Part shown: piece after piece, positions 18,932-28,852 of the stretch
Layout of the letters: each line of letters opens with the position of its first letter
Position numbering within the stretch: position 1 is the stretch's first letter
Assembly: GCF_040436405.1 (NCBI RefSeq)
Contig: NZ_AP031575.1
Location: 3,213,501 to 3,277,500, forward strand
From: Marinomonas sp. THO17
GTDB taxonomy: Bacteria; Pseudomonadota; Gammaproteobacteria; Pseudomonadales; Marinomonadaceae
Reading direction: 5' to 3'
DNA length: 64,000 nt
The notes under the pieces: generated by a model
The model's database searches: none
What the model was told of the DNA's origin: nothing
What the model saw: the letters and a program-made list of their open reading frames with translations, nothing else
Translations under genes and position numbers: made by a program

Positions 18932-20773
18932 TTACTCGTCCAAGAAACTGCGTAAATGCTCTGAGCGACTTGGATGACGGAGTTTACGTAGTGCTTTCGC
19001 TTCAATCTGACGAATACGCTCACGCGTTACATCAAACTGTTTACCGACTTCTTCCAGAGTGTGATCTGTGTTCATGTCGATACCAAAGCGCATTCTTAGT
19101 ACCTTTGCTTCACGGGCAGTTAAGCCAGCAAGAACAGTGGTCGTAGACTCACGTAACCCTTCGATTGTCGCAATGTCGATAGGTGATTCTGCGCCATCGT
19201 CTTCAATGAAATCGCCAAGATGCGAATCTTCATCGTCACCGATAGGTGTTTCCATAGAAATAGGCTCTTTGGCTATCTTCAAGACTTTACGAATCTTGTC
19301 TTCAGGCATATCCATACGAGCAGCTAGTTCTTCTGGTGTCGCCTCACGACCCATCTCCTGCAGCATCTGACGAGAGATACGGTTCAGCTTGTTGATGGTT
19401 TCGATCATGTGTACTGGAATACGAATAGTACGTGCTTGGTCAGCAATCGAACGAGTGATCGCCTGACGAATCCACCAAGTTGCGTAAGTTGAGAACTTAT
19501 AACCACGTCGATATTCGAACTTATCCACGGCTTTCATCAAACCTATGTTGCCTTCTTGGATCAGATCTAAGAATTGTAGGCCACGGTTAGTGTACTTTTT
19601 AGCAATGGAAATCACCAAACGTAAGTTGGCTTCAACCATTTCTTTCTTAGCACGGCGAGCACGAGTTTCACCAATCGAAATACGGCGGTTAATTTCTTTT
19701 AGCTCAGCGATAGTCAAATCTGTGTCTTTCGCAACAGCACGCAACTTGCGCTGGCTGCGCATGAATTCTGCTTCGTTTTCTTCTAGCGCGCTAGAGTAGT
19801 CAGCTCCTAAAGCAATTTGCTCTTGTAACCAATCAGGATTAGTTTCATTACTTGGGAAGCGCTTTAAGAACTCGGTTCTTGGCATACCAGATTTACGCAC
19901 ACAAACTTGCATGATCAATCTTTCTTGCTCGCGAACTTTTTCCATTCGAGAACGCACACGATCAATCAGCTCATCAAAGAGTTTTGGAACCAACTTGATT
20001 GGGGCAAACGCAATACTGAGTTCTTCTTGTTTGCTTAACACCAGAGCATCTTGGCGATCACGAGTTTCCAACAAGACTTTCAGTTCATCGTAAATTCGTG
20101 AGATCTCATTAAAGCGAAGGGCTGTCTCTTCTGGATCTGGGCCGTTGTCAGTTTCTTCTTCGCTTGCTTCAGAATCGTCGTCATCGTCGTCGTTATCAGT
20201 TTCTTCTGCTTCGTCTTCGATTGGTAATTCATCAGCATTGTCTTCAAATATGGGCTCTTCGCCGTCACCGTCGATGAATCCACTGAAGATATCGCTTAAA
20301 CGACCTTCTTCTTCCTGCACCTTAGCGTAGGCATCAAGCAATACATCAACGGCACCTGGGAAGTAAGAAATGGCCGCCATGACTTCGCGTGTACCTTCTT
20401 CGATACGTTTCGCAATGGCAATCTCACCAGCGCGAGTTAATAGCTCAACCGTACCCATTTCACGCATATACATTCGTACAGGGTCTGTTGTTCTAGTAAT
20501 ATCGCCTTCTACCGCAGCAAGGGCGGCAGCGGCTTCTTCAGCAGCCGCTTCATCCGTTGTGTCGCCTTCTTCCATAAGAAGGCTTTCTTTATCTGGAGCA
20601 TACTCTGAAACCGTGATGCCCATGTCATTGATCATGGCAATGATTTCTTCGACCTGCTCCGGGTCTGAAAGGTCATCGGGGAGGTGGTCATTAACTTCTG
20701 TAAAAGTTAGGTAACCTTGTTCTTTACCCTTAGAGATCAACTCTTTAAGACGTGACTGTTGAGTGTCTGGCAT
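18932..20773 (-). CDS. rpoD: Primary RNA polymerase sigma factor RpoD (sigma-70)
   Basis: The housekeeping sigma factor. The 613 residues comprise region 1.1 (1-80), region 1.2 ([19 protein letters not shown]), the non-conserved region with a very acidic Asp/Glu run at about residues 180-215, and regions 2-4. Visible signatures are [35 protein letters not shown] and the C-terminal [22 protein letters not shown]. It is the last gene of the classic macromolecular-synthesis operon, 114 bp after dnaG, a gap that may hold an extra promoter. Confidence 0.98.
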   Translation of the reverse strand: MPDTQQSRLKELISKGKEQGYLTFTEVNDHLPDDLSDPEQVEEIIAMINDMGITVSEYAPDKESLLMEEGDTTDEAAAEEAAAALAAVEGDITRTTDPVRMYMREMGTVELLTRAGEIAIAKRIEEGTREVMAAISYFPGAVDVLLDAYAKVQEEEGRLSDIFSGFIDGDGEEPIFEDNADELPIEDEAEETDNDDDDDDSEASEEETDNGPDPEETALRFNEISRIYDELKVLLETRDRQDALVLSKQEELSIAFAPIKLVPKLFDELIDRVRSRMEKVREQERLIMQVCVRKSGMPRTEFLKRFPSNETNPDWLQEQIALGADYSSALEENEAEFMRSQRKLRAVAKDTDLTIAELKEINRRISIGETRARRAKKEMVEANLRLVISIAKKYTNRGLQFLDLIQEGNIGLMKAVDKFEYRRGYKFSTYATWWIRQAITRSIADQARTIRIPVHMIETINKLNRISRQMLQEMGREATPEELAARMDMPEDKIRKVLKIAKEPISMETPIGDDEDSHLGDFIEDDGAESPIDIATIEGLRESTTTVLAGLTAREAKVLRMRFGIDMNTDHTLEEVGKQFDVTRERIRQIEAKALRKLRHPSRSEHLRSFLDE

Positions 20774-20887
20774 TCGACAACCTATCGTTAGAAATTCAAT
20801 TGAAGTTTTGCAAGCCGCATATTATAACAAAATCAATGAGTTTTATCCACTTAATCCTGTCTTTTTTGAGTGATTTTTAGACAGAAT

Positions 20888-22843
20888 TTATGACTTTTTC
20901 TGCCGGATTAAATCCATCAAATTACGCAGTTCTTGTTTGCTGTTCGTATCCTTTATGGATTCGTTGCCTTTATTTTTCAAGCGCTCTTTACTGTTAGTCA
21001 AACCCAAATCTCGCTCAAGTGTCGATACCATATCTTGCACTTCTTGCTTGGAATTACTGATTTTTTGCTTGTTTATCGCGTCTTGATGGTTTAATAAATC
21101 AATAATTCCAAAATATATGGCATTATCTACCAATTCACCCAGTAGATGACCCGCATTGTTTTTCGGATTTTTTGTGAAATATCTCCATATTTTGCTAAAA
21201 ATTTTTATTTCGTCATTGGCCTGATTGATAATGGGATCTGGAATATCAAGCTGTTGCGCAATGTGAGGGTGCAAGAGTAAACATAAAGAGGCTTGTTTGA
21301 TTTTACTCAAACTGGATGGGGCTGGAGGTAAGGTGTTTTCATTTTTGCGTTTACTAAATCTTCCCTTGTACCCTGATTGTTTATTGCTACCTGTATAGGT
21401 TTCAGCAGAATAAGCTGGATGATAACTGTCATTAGCAAAGTTATCCTCATGATGAAAGATTTGGTCCTGATCAAAGTGATTATTTATCTCTGTTTCTGTG
21501 TTATTAGCACTACTATTAACAGAATGGCTGGGGTTGTTTTTAGGAAGGGCGGTGTGTCCTAAGGTCTCACTGTCGATACCGGATTGCTCACTGAGTTGCT
21601 TAATTAAAATTGAGCGAAATGTCAGTTCTTTTGGGATTTGCTGAATCATACCCATGGCATTTCGAGCAAATTGCGCTTCACCTTCTTCATCTGCTAGCGT
21701 GACTTGGTTTCTGGCGTGCTCGAAGAGAACGTGTGACAAGGAAGCGGCATCTTCGAGTCGATGATTGAAAACCTCTTTTCCTTCTTTACGAACCAGTGAA
21801 TCCGGGTCTTCTCCCTCTGGCAAAAATAAAAAGCGAACTTGTTTTTCATCTTGCATGACGGGTAAAGAAGCTTCCAAACCGCGTATAGCAGCCGAGCGTC
21901 CAGCCTTATCACCATCAAAACAAAGAATGACTTTGCTCACTAATTTGAATAATTTGCGAATGTGGTTGCTATTAACAGAGGTACCTAAAGTGGCAACCGC
22001 ATTAGTAATACCGTGTTGTGCTAATACGATGACATCCATGTAGCCCTCAACCACTATGATTTGATCCAGCTGTTGAGTGTTTTGCTTGGCTTCAAATAAG
22101 CCATACAATTCTTGGCTTTTTTGGAAAACGGGTGTTTCAGGAGAATTCAGGTACTTAGGTTTTTCGTCACCAAAAGCGCGACCGCCAAAACCAATAACAC
22201 GACCACGAGAGTCGCGGATAGGAAAAATAATACGATCACGAAAGCGGTCATAATAATGACCTGCCTGATCTTTCTTTTCGATCAGCATGCCGCCACGGAA
22301 CAATTGCTCTTGATGTTCTGCTCTTTGACCAACGGCTTTTAATAAATTATCCCAACCGCTTGGGGCATAACCCAAGCCAAATACTTTGGCGATTTGACCA
22401 GATAAACCGCGTTCTTTGGATAAATAGTCTGTGGCTTTGCGTTTGTCGGGGTGCTCAATTAACTGGCGCTGAAAGAAGGTAGAACTTTCAGAAAGTCGCT
22501 TAAGTAATTCAGCGTTTTGCTCATAACGATCAGGGGCACCTTGCTCGCGTGGCACTTCCATGCCTGCGTCTTTGGCGAGGACTTCAATGGCTTCAACAAA
22601 ATCAAGGTGATCGTGTTCCATAACGAACGAAATAGCGTTACCGCCTGCGCCGCAGCCAAAGCAGTAATAAAATTGCTTGTTAGGATTAAGACTAAAGGAG
22701 GGGCTTTTTTCGTTATGGAATGGGCATAGGGCACTGTAGTTTTGCCCGGTTTTTTTCAGACTGATACGGGACGACACCACATCGGTTAAGTCGGTGCGAG
22801 CCAATAGCTCATCAATAAACTGATCCGGAATGCGTCCCGCCAT
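20888..22843 (-). CDS. dnaG: DNA primase
   Basis: Synthesises RNA primers for replication. The 651-residue protein has an N-terminal zinc ribbon (C40, H43, C61, C64), the RNA polymerase core (about 110-370) with the TOPRIM signature VVEGYMDVIVLAQHG and DGDKAG, and a DnaB-binding C-terminal domain (about 505-651). The linker between core and C-domain (about 430-505) is rich in Asn/Ser/His and poorly conserved. It follows yqeY by five bases in the operon. Confidence 0.97.
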   Translation of the reverse strand: MAGRIPDQFIDELLARTDLTDVVSSRISLKKTGQNYSALCPFHNEKSPSFSLNPNKQFYYCFGCGAGGNAISFVMEHDHLDFVEAIEVLAKDAGMEVPREQGAPDRYEQNAELLKRLSESSTFFQRQLIEHPDKRKATDYLSKERGLSGQIAKVFGLGYAPSGWDNLLKAVGQRAEHQEQLFRGGMLIEKKDQAGHYYDRFRDRIIFPIRDSRGRVIGFGGRAFGDEKPKYLNSPETPVFQKSQELYGLFEAKQNTQQLDQIIVVEGYMDVIVLAQHGITNAVATLGTSVNSNHIRKLFKLVSKVILCFDGDKAGRSAAIRGLEASLPVMQDEKQVRFLFLPEGEDPDSLVRKEGKEVFNHRLEDAASLSHVLFEHARNQVTLADEEGEAQFARNAMGMIQQIPKELTFRSILIKQLSEQSGIDSETLGHTALPKNNPSHSVNSSANNTETEINNHFDQDQIFHHEDNFANDSYHPAYSAETYTGSNKQSGYKGRFSKRKNENTLPPAPSSLSKIKQASLCLLLHPHIAQQLDIPDPIINQANDEIKIFSKIWRYFTKNPKNNAGHLLGELVDNAIYFGIIDLLNHQDAINKQKISNSKQEVQDMVSTLERDLGLTNSKERLKNKGNESIKDTNSKQELRNLMDLIRQKKS

Positions 22844-22848
22844 AGGAT

Positions 22849-23295
22849 TTAACCTAACTGTGCTTTAACTTGTTTGCTGATTTGCCCCATATCGGCACGA
22901 CCTTGCACTTGAGGTTTAACAATGGCCATTACCGCGCCCATTTGTTGCATGGAGGTTGCGCCTGTTTCAGCAATCGCAGCTTTTACGATTTCAGCGATTT
23001 CGTCCTCACTGAGTGGGGTTGGAAGAAATTCGGCAATGATAGCCAATTCGTCTTGTTCCACTTGAGCGAGATCGTCGCGACCTCCCTCTGTGAATTGCTG
23101 AATAGAATCTTTTCTTTGCTTGCTCATTTTGTCAAGAATGGCAATTACGCGAGCATCATCTAACTCAATACGTTCATCGACTTCCACGCGCTTGCATTCC
23201 GCTAAGATAGTACGAATAACAGTGACGCGATGCTTTTCTTTTGCACGCATGGCGGTTTTTAACGTATCGGAAATATGTGCTTTTAATTCTGACAT
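22849..23295 (-). CDS. yqeY: YqeY family protein (GatB/YqeY domain)
   Basis: A 148-residue cytoplasmic protein made of one GatB/YqeY domain, a tRNA-binding helical fold also found at the end of the amidotransferase subunit GatB. It begins ALKAHISDTLKTAMRAKEKHRVTVIRTILAE-like and ends with the conserved MGAVMAIVKPQVQGRADMG and a KQVKAQLG tail. Its position between rpsU and dnaG is common in gammaproteobacteria. The precise function is not established. Confidence 0.9.
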   Translation of the reverse strand: MSELKAHISDTLKTAMRAKEKHRVTVIRTILAECKRVEVDERIELDDARVIAILDKMSKQRKDSIQQFTEGGRDDLAQVEQDELAIIAEFLPTPLSEDEIAEIVKAAIAETGATSMQQMGAVMAIVKPQVQGRADMGQISKQVKAQLG

Positions 23296-23331
23296 GAGGG
23301 CCTCTTATAGGTTAAGCAAAAGCGGTTAAAT

Positions 23332-23366
23332 AAAAAAACGGCTAGTTTTTAAAACTAGCCGTTTTT
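23332..23366 (-). terminator. Terminator inside the rpsU-yqeY gap
   Basis: A perfect 11-bp stem (23338-23348 with 23352-23362) has a 3-base loop and an A7 run on its left, read on the minus strand as a T-tract. It stands 51 bp after rpsU and would let most transcripts stop there, giving much more S21 than primase. E. coli has the equivalent attenuator in its operon. Confidence 0.85.
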
Positions 23367-23416
23367 ATAAACCTAATCACGGAAAAGGTCTAGGTGTTTG
23401 TATACAGCAGGTTAGC

Positions 23417-23632
23417 TTAGTACAAACGTTGGAATTTTTTCTGCTCGCGAGAAACTTTCTTAGCGTGACGCTTAACCGCAGCGGCTGCAGCACGTTTGCG
23501 AAGAGTAGTGGGTTTTTCGTAGCATTCACGACGACGAACTTCAGCCAAAACACCTGCTTTTTCACAAGAACGCTTGAAGCGACGTAGAGCGATGTCAAAT
23601 GGTTCGTTGTCTTTTACTTTAACTGCTGGCAT
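23417..23632 (-). CDS. rpsU: 30S ribosomal protein S21
   Basis: Small basic ribosomal protein needed for initiation on natural mRNAs. ATG at 23632 gives the standard 71 residues (start [20 protein letters not shown], end [11 protein letters not shown]), with an Arg/Lys/Ala-rich helical C-terminus. The frame is open far upstream but that part has no coding character. It is the first gene of the rpsU-yqeY-dnaG-rpoD operon, with an internal terminator right behind it. Confidence 0.97.
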
Positions 23633-23687
23633 GTTTCTACCTTTAATAATCTGTTGTATGTTTAAGTTATTCACAAAAACGGCGTGC

Positions 23688-23716
23688 ATCATACCTTGTA
23701 TTGTATATGCTTTCAA
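23688..23716 (-). promoter_or_regulatory. Proximal promoter of rpsU
   Basis: On the minus strand TTGAAA (complement of 23711-23716), a 17-bp spacer and TATGAT (complement of 23688-23693) form a near-consensus sigma-70 promoter about 50 bp before rpsU. Confidence 0.65.
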
Positions 23717-23924
23717 AACTCGTTTCTGTGGGACAGAGAGTGGGCCAAAGTTGGCCGATTTTTCTAACCCTTGAAGACGATAACTTTCGTCTGTGTGTAT
23801 CAATTTTCTAACATAGGGTGTTCGGTTGTTTCACCTATCACATTCACTTTTTGAAAGTTGTGTGGTGTTCAGAACCAAACGAGAAAAATCACCTGCCTTT
23901 TAAATAAACATTGAAAACGCGCGC

Positions 23925-23953
23925 ATTATAATGATTTGACCAAGCATTGTCCA
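23925..23953 (-). promoter_or_regulatory. Distal promoter of rpsU
   Basis: On the minus strand TGGACA (complement of 23948-23953), a 17-bp spacer and a perfect TATAAT (complement of 23925-23930). It would give a leader of about 285 nt that runs through the proximal promoter. Multiple promoters before rpsU are known in E. coli. Confidence 0.65.
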
Positions 23954-24031
23954 GTCTGTTGTTCTGCTACGCTGCCAAGCGATGAGGAACTGAGGTACAA
24001 TGCAGCGCAACTATAGAATGAGATTGTTTCG

Positions 24032-25078
24032 ATGAAAGTATTGGGTCTTGAAACCTCTTGCGATGAAACTGGTATCGCCATCTACGATACCGAAAAGGGT
24101 TTGTTAGCGCACAAAATTTACTCGCAGATTGCTCAGCATGCGGAGTACGGTGGTGTTGTGCCTGAGTTGGCATCACGAGATCATGTTCGTAAAACATTAC
24201 CGCTTATCGATGAGGTATTAGCGCAAGCGGGTATTCGTAAACAAGAATTGAATGCCGTGGCGTACACCAGTGGCCCAGGTTTGGTGGGAGCCTTGATGGC
24301 AGGGGCAACTATTGGCCGTTCATTGGCTTATGCACTCAATATCCCTGCTTTGGGGGTGCATCATATGGAAGGCCATCTGCTGGCACCTATGCTAGAGGAA
24401 ACTCAACCAAGCATGCCTTTTATTGCTTTATTAGTGTCGGGTGGCCACACGCAACTGGTACGTGTGGATGGCATTGGACAATATAAGCTGCTCGGTCAAT
24501 CTTTGGATGATGCCGCGGGGGAAGCCTTTGATAAAGCGGCAAAAATGATAGGTTTGCCCTATCCTGGTGGGCCGCAGATTGCCAAGTTAGCAGAACAAGG
24601 TAATAAAGAATCTGGTTTGAAATTCCCGCGTCCTATGACAGATCGTCCAGGTTTGGATTTCAGTTTTAGTGGTCTAAAGACCGCTTTCTTAACTGCTGTA
24701 CATGACGCCTTAGACGAAGGTCGTTGCGATGAGCAGTTTAAAGCCGATGCTGCTTTGGCGTTTGAATTGGCGATAGTCGATACGCTAGTGATTAAATGTC
24801 GTCGCGCCTTAGAGTCAGAGGGACTAAAAAGTCTGATCATTGCCGGTGGCGTCAGCGCTAACAAAAGATTGCGTGAACAACTGGAAACTCAATTGAAAAA
24901 AATGAAAGCCAGTGTCTTCTACGCGCGCCCAGAGTTTTGCACGGACAATGGGGCAATGATCGCCTATGCAGGTGCTCAGCGCTTGTTGGATGGTCAGTCT
25001 TCTGAGCTGAATTTATCCATTCGTGCACGTTGGCCCTTGTCAGATTTGCCGCCTTTGAATGAGGTAGCGCATGGCTGA
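24032..25078 (+). CDS. tsaD: tRNA threonylcarbamoyladenosine synthase subunit TsaD
   Basis: Transfers the threonylcarbamoyl group to A37 of ANN-decoding tRNAs together with TsaB and TsaE. The 348-residue ASKHA-fold protein starts [19 protein letters not shown], has the metal-binding [10 protein letters not shown] motif, the VSGGHTQLV nucleotide motif, and [10 protein letters not shown] near the C-terminus. It is divergent from rpsU and overlaps folB by 8 bp. plsY, often the neighbour in Pseudomonas, is absent. Confidence 0.97.
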   Translation: MKVLGLETSCDETGIAIYDTEKGLLAHKIYSQIAQHAEYGGVVPELASRDHVRKTLPLIDEVLAQAGIRKQELNAVAYTSGPGLVGALMAGATIGRSLAYALNIPALGVHHMEGHLLAPMLEETQPSMPFIALLVSGGHTQLVRVDGIGQYKLLGQSLDDAAGEAFDKAAKMIGLPYPGGPQIAKLAEQGNKESGLKFPRPMTDRPGLDFSFSGLKTAFLTAVHDALDEGRCDEQFKADAALAFELAIVDTLVIKCRRALESEGLKSLIIAGGVSANKRLREQLETQLKKMKASVFYARPEFCTDNGAMIAYAGAQRLLDGQSSELNLSIRARWPLSDLPPLNEVAHG

Positions 25079-25430
25079 TTTCGTCTTTATTGAAGGTTTG
25101 CAAGCCAAGGCTGTGATTGGTGTTTACGATTGGGAAAAGGAGATTCAGCAGGATTTGGTGTTTGATTTAGAAATGGAGCATGACAATCGTTTGCCTGCTG
25201 CCACAGACGATCTTAGTAAAACATTGGATTATGAAGCCATTGCCAATTTTATTTTGTCCTACTGTCTGGATCATCAATTTGAATTGATCGAAACCTTAGC
25301 GGAGCGTTTATTAAAGGATCTGGCTCAGCAATTTCATTTACAGGCAGTACGATTAACCTTGCGAAAACCCGGTGCCGTGCCTGCTGCCAATGCCGTTGGC
25401 GTAAAGCTGTATCGACGTTTTACAGATTAA
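25071..25430 (+). CDS. folB: Dihydroneopterin aldolase
   Basis: Converts dihydroneopterin to 6-hydroxymethyl-dihydropterin in folate synthesis. The 119-residue tunnelling-fold protein starts [20 protein letters not shown], has the [11 protein letters not shown] strand-helix and the catalytic-site [12 protein letters not shown], and ends [19 protein letters not shown], all family features. It overlaps the end of tsaD, so it is translationally coupled, and its stop overlaps the stop of the convergent cca gene. Confidence 0.94.
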   Translation: MADFVFIEGLQAKAVIGVYDWEKEIQQDLVFDLEMEHDNRLPAATDDLSKTLDYEAIANFILSYCLDHQFELIETLAERLLKDLAQQFHLQAVRLTLRKPGAVPAANAVGVKLYRRFTD

Positions 25431-26515
25431 TTTTTAAGTAAGGGTGAATCGAGCACTTGTAGGGCTTTAATTCGTTCCTTGCGCAGAGCTTCCCCAAGCT
25501 CGGCACCGCTAAAGCCCTGTTTGATCAAATCGGTGGCGTTGAGTTTGGCAATGGCCAAACGCAGCGCTTGCCAGTCTTTCGCTTGCGTTGATGTTATTAA
25601 ACTTAACACTTGAACCAGCTTATCGAATGCTTGTGGTTTTTTGATGGCGCTGACCGACATTAACCATGCTTGCCACGCTTCAGCTGTCATGCCGATGGCA
25701 TGTTGTTCAATAAAACTACGCACTTGCTGGGCTAAATTTTTATACTGATTTGGACAACGTAATGCGTTTTGCAACCTGTTAAGTTGCTCCAATGGCGTGT
25801 GCTGACAGATCATTGCCCAGCGTTGTGCTTTATCCAATGCCAGTAATTGCGTTTCGCTAACAGGAGGTTTTGGCCAGACTAATTCAGTAAATAAGTACGA
25901 CATTGCCTTGGCCTCTATGAGGACATGGAAAAAAGTCAGGGGATGTGATGTTGCCAAGGCCTTTTCTAATTCTCGCCATACTCGTTCAGGGCTTAAGCTT
26001 GCTAATTCTCCTGAAGTACTAATGGTCTGCATTAACCTCATGGTTTCAGCTGCAATGTGAAAGTTGAACTCTTTAAAGCGTGCGGCAAAACGAGCCACTC
26101 TGAGAACTCGCAAAGGGTCTTCCACAAAAGCATCAGAAACGTGACGTAAGCATTTGTTGGCAATGTCTTGCTGGCCATGAAAAGGGTCGATCAGTTCGCC
26201 GTTTTCCGCTTGCGCAATCGCATTAATGGTCAGGTCACGTCTTTCAAGGTCTTCTTCAAGGCTAATGGATGGAGAGAAGTCACAGATAAAACCAGTATAG
26301 CCTTGTCCTTGTTTTTTCTCCCGTCGAGCAAGGGCGTATTCCTCTTTGCTTACCGGGTGAAGAAACACGGGAAATTGTTTGCCAACTTGTTGATAGCCTT
26401 GTTGTTCAAGTTGTTCTGGTATGGCGCCAGTGACGACCCAGTCACGGTCGACGACATCGAGACCAAGTAGTGCGTCTCGGACCGCACCGCCCACCAGATA
26501 CACTTGATAAGTCAT
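25427..26515 (-). CDS. cca: CCA-adding tRNA nucleotidyltransferase without an HD domain
   Basis: Adds or repairs the 3' CCA of tRNAs without a nucleic-acid template. ATG 26515 gives 362 residues beginning [17 protein letters not shown]. The class II nucleotidyltransferase motifs are present: DRDWVVTG (metal Asp pair), EEYALARRE, the [11 protein letters not shown] loop, [14 protein letters not shown]. The E. coli enzyme is about 412 residues and carries a C-terminal HD phosphohydrolase domain; here the C-terminal part is shorter and shows no HD pair. Adjacent to glpE with a 4-bp gap. Confidence 0.92.
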   Translation of the reverse strand: MTYQVYLVGGAVRDALLGLDVVDRDWVVTGAIPEQLEQQGYQQVGKQFPVFLHPVSKEEYALARREKKQGQGYTGFICDFSPSISLEEDLERRDLTINAIAQAENGELIDPFHGQQDIANKCLRHVSDAFVEDPLRVLRVARFAARFKEFNFHIAAETMRLMQTISTSGELASLSPERVWRELEKALATSHPLTFFHVLIEAKAMSYLFTELVWPKPPVSETQLLALDKAQRWAMICQHTPLEQLNRLQNALRCPNQYKNLAQQVRSFIEQHAIGMTAEAWQAWLMSVSAIKKPQAFDKLVQVLSLITSTQAKDWQALRLAIAKLNATDLIKQGFSGAELGEALRKERIKALQVLDSPLLKN

Positions 26516-26519
26516 GGTG

Positions 26520-26840
26520 TTATTGGCCGATTTCACATTGCTCTGGGAACATGGCGCTCCATTGGCTGAAGCCACCATTTAGTGAATACACTTCCTTAAA
26601 ACCTTGTGAGGCAAGGTATTCCGCGGCACCTTTACTGCTGTTGCCGTGATAACAACAAACAATAATAGGTTGTTCTTTGTCGGTGTTGTCGATGAAGTCC
26701 TGCACATTATCGTTATTAAGATTAATGGCATTGGTCATATGACTATTTTGGTAGCTGGTTAAATCGCGAATATCAACGATGGCAGCATTGTCTTCCAAAA
26801 TGGGCAAAGCGTCAGCGATATCGATACAAGTATAGGTCAT
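26520..26840 (-). CDS. glpE: Thiosulfate sulfurtransferase GlpE (single-domain rhodanese)
   Basis: Transfers sulfane sulfur from thiosulfate to acceptors such as cyanide or thioredoxin in the cytoplasm. The 106-residue rhodanese fold has the acidic [10 protein letters not shown] segment and the active-site loop CCYHGNSS with the catalytic cysteine. ATG 26840 overlaps the apaH stop by four bases (ATGA), so it is coupled to apaH; the longer frame beginning at 26864 lies inside apaH. Confidence 0.88.
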   Translation of the reverse strand: MTYTCIDIADALPILEDNAAIVDIRDLTSYQNSHMTNAINLNNDNVQDFIDNTDKEQPIIVCCYHGNSSKGAAEYLASQGFKEVYSLNGGFSQWSAMFPEQCEIGQ

Positions 26841-27664
26841 GGGTTTTTCCGATTGAGTGTACAAGGCATACTGAAGCGTTCCTTATCCTCCAGTCGTAAA
26901 GCAGTTAGACTGCCCCCCCAAACGCATCCTGTGTCAAGCGCATGAATGTGTTTGAGATGAGTTTGCCCCTCAAGGGCTGCCCAATGTCCAAACACAATAT
27001 GGCAGTTTTCTGGTACCTGACTTGGGTAGCTGAACCAAGGTGCAAAACCTTTAGCTGCTGTATTAATGCCTTCTTTTGATTTTAAGTCTAATTTACTGTT
27101 TTCTTTGCAAAATCTCATTCGAGTCAAATAGTTAGTGATGACTCTCAAACGATCTAAGCCAATCAAATCATCACGCCACTTGTTCGGTGTATTACCATAC
27201 ATGGCTGCAAAATATTCATCAACCGTGTCAGATTGCAGTTTGGTTTCCACTTCTTTTGCTAAGGCAAGCGTTTGTTCAAGACTCCAGCAGGGTGGAATAC
27301 CTGCGTGTGTCATGATCACATTAAGCTCGGCATCATAGTGACAGAGTGGCTGATAGCGAAGCCATTCCAAGAGTTCATCACGGTCACTGGCCATCAGTAT
27401 ATCGCTTAGGGTATCGGCTTTTTTAAGTGTGCCATGACCATAAGACACTGCCAATAAATGCAGATCGTGGTTGCCCAATACAACTTTAGTTGTATTGCCG
27501 AGAGACTTTATAAAGCGCAAGGTATTTAATGATTCGGGGCCGCGATTAATAAGGTCACCAGCAAACCAAAGTGCGTCTTGATTCGGTTGATATTGAATGT
27601 GTTTTAGGAGCCGCTCTAATGGCTCTAAGCAGCCTTGTAAGTCACCAATCACATAGGTTGCCAT
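26837..27664 (-). CDS. apaH: Bis(5'-nucleosyl)-tetraphosphatase, symmetrical
   Basis: Hydrolyses Ap4A and related dinucleotides and can remove Np4 caps from mRNA. The 275-residue metallophosphatase has the motifs GDLQGC, GDLINRGPESL and GNHDLHLLAV in order near the N-terminus, the downstream MTHAGIPPCW, and VFGHWAALEG for the last metal ligands. It lies in the standard run rsmA-apaG-apaH and overlaps glpE by four bases. Confidence 0.96.
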   Translation of the reverse strand: MATYVIGDLQGCLEPLERLLKHIQYQPNQDALWFAGDLINRGPESLNTLRFIKSLGNTTKVVLGNHDLHLLAVSYGHGTLKKADTLSDILMASDRDELLEWLRYQPLCHYDAELNVIMTHAGIPPCWSLEQTLALAKEVETKLQSDTVDEYFAAMYGNTPNKWRDDLIGLDRLRVITNYLTRMRFCKENSKLDLKSKEGINTAAKGFAPWFSYPSQVPENCHIVFGHWAALEGQTHLKHIHALDTGCVWGGSLTALRLEDKERFSMPCTLNRKNP

Positions 27665-27676
27665 AGAATCGAATCC

Positions 27677-28051
27677 TCAGTGTACTTTGTTGGGGACAGA
27701 TAAGGTGAAAGGGCGGATGTCGGCAGAAAATTCTGTGCCGTCGTCGGCAATAAATTGATAACTGCCATGCATGACGCCCACCACGGTTTCAATCACTGTG
27801 CCACTGGTGTACTGGTATGACTCACCAGAACGTAAATAAGGGTATTCGCCAATGACGCCACTGCCTTTCACTTCTTGAACTTGCTGATCGCCATTGGTGA
27901 TGATCCAGTGACGGGTCTGCAATTTTGCCGCTTGCTCACCACAGTTGGTGATGGTGATGTGGTAAGCAAATACGTAACGAGATTCTGCAGGTGTAGATTG
28001 TCTAGCAAGATATTCGGTTCTGACGTCCACAACGATATCGTATTTTTCCAT
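27677..28051 (-). CDS. apaG: ApaG protein
   Basis: A 124-residue immunoglobulin-like (fibronectin III type) domain protein. It has the conserved segments YVFAYHITITNCGEQAAKL, RHWIITNGDQQVQEVKGSGV and GVMHGSYQFI. The biochemical role is not settled; homologues bind nucleotides and cations. It starts directly after the rsmA stop (no gap) and precedes apaH by 12 bp. Confidence 0.94.
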   Translation of the reverse strand: MEKYDIVVDVRTEYLARQSTPAESRYVFAYHITITNCGEQAAKLQTRHWIITNGDQQVQEVKGSGVIGEYPYLRSGESYQYTSGTVIETVVGVMHGSYQFIADDGTEFSADIRPFTLSVPNKVH

Positions 28052-28852
28052 TTAACTGTCCTTCTTGAGAAGGTAGTTGGTGATGGCTACGAAGTCGGCA
28101 AGATCCAAGCGCTCTGGTCTCAGGCTAGGGTCAATATCTAACGCAGCAAAGTCATCTTGATCCAATACGCCTTTATAGTTGTTACGCAGTGTTTTACGAC
28201 GCTGCTGGAAGCCAACACGCACTACTTCCTCCAGTTTACTAACGTTTTCAGTTGGATAAGGTAGCGTTTTATATGGTGTCATGCGAACAATAGCAGAGTC
28301 CACTTTTGGTGCTGGATCAAAAGACTCTGGCCCAACCACAAACAAAGAATCCACCGCACAATAATATTGTGCCATGACACTGAGTCGACCGTAGAGATTA
28401 TCACCCGGACGAGCGGCAAGACGGTCAACCACTTCTTTTTGCAACATGAAGTGCATGTCTTCAATGATACTGGCCTGACTCAGTAAATGGAAAATCAGTG
28501 GTGTGGAAATATTGTAGGGCAGGTTGCCGACCACACGAATGGCCTGATCATCACTTGCTAATGCACTGAAGTCAAATTTTATGGCATCCGCTTCATGAAC
28601 AGTTAATTCTGGGTAACGAAATAAATTCACCTTTAAAATTGGGATCAGATCACGGTCAAGCTCAACCACATCCATGCGTTCCGTAACGCTAATGATACCC
28701 TCTGTCAAAGCGCCTTTTCCTGGGCCGATTTCAACAATACGTTGTCCTTTTTTAGGGGCAATGCAAGCCAGGATACGACGAATTACGCCATGATCATGTA
28801 AGAAATTTTGGCCAAATCTTTTTCTGGCTTTGTGAGGTTGTGCTTTACTCAT
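28052..28852 (-). CDS. rsmA: 16S rRNA dimethyladenosine transferase (KsgA)
   Basis: Dimethylates A1518 and A1519 at the 3' end of 16S rRNA as a late check of 30S assembly. The 266-residue protein has the N-terminal KRFGQNFLHD signature, the SAM-binding VEIGPGKGALTEG, and the catalytic NLPYNIS motif, followed by the helical C-domain with FQQRRKTLRNN. Its ATG overlaps the pdxA stop (ATGA). Confidence 0.97.
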   Translation of the reverse strand: MSKAQPHKARKRFGQNFLHDHGVIRRILACIAPKKGQRIVEIGPGKGALTEGIISVTERMDVVELDRDLIPILKVNLFRYPELTVHEADAIKFDFSALASDDQAIRVVGNLPYNISTPLIFHLLSQASIIEDMHFMLQKEVVDRLAARPGDNLYGRLSVMAQYYCAVDSLFVVGPESFDPAPKVDSAIVRMTPYKTLPYPTENVSKLEEVVRVGFQQRRKTLRNNYKGVLDQDDFAALDIDPSLRPERLDLADFVAITNYLLKKDS

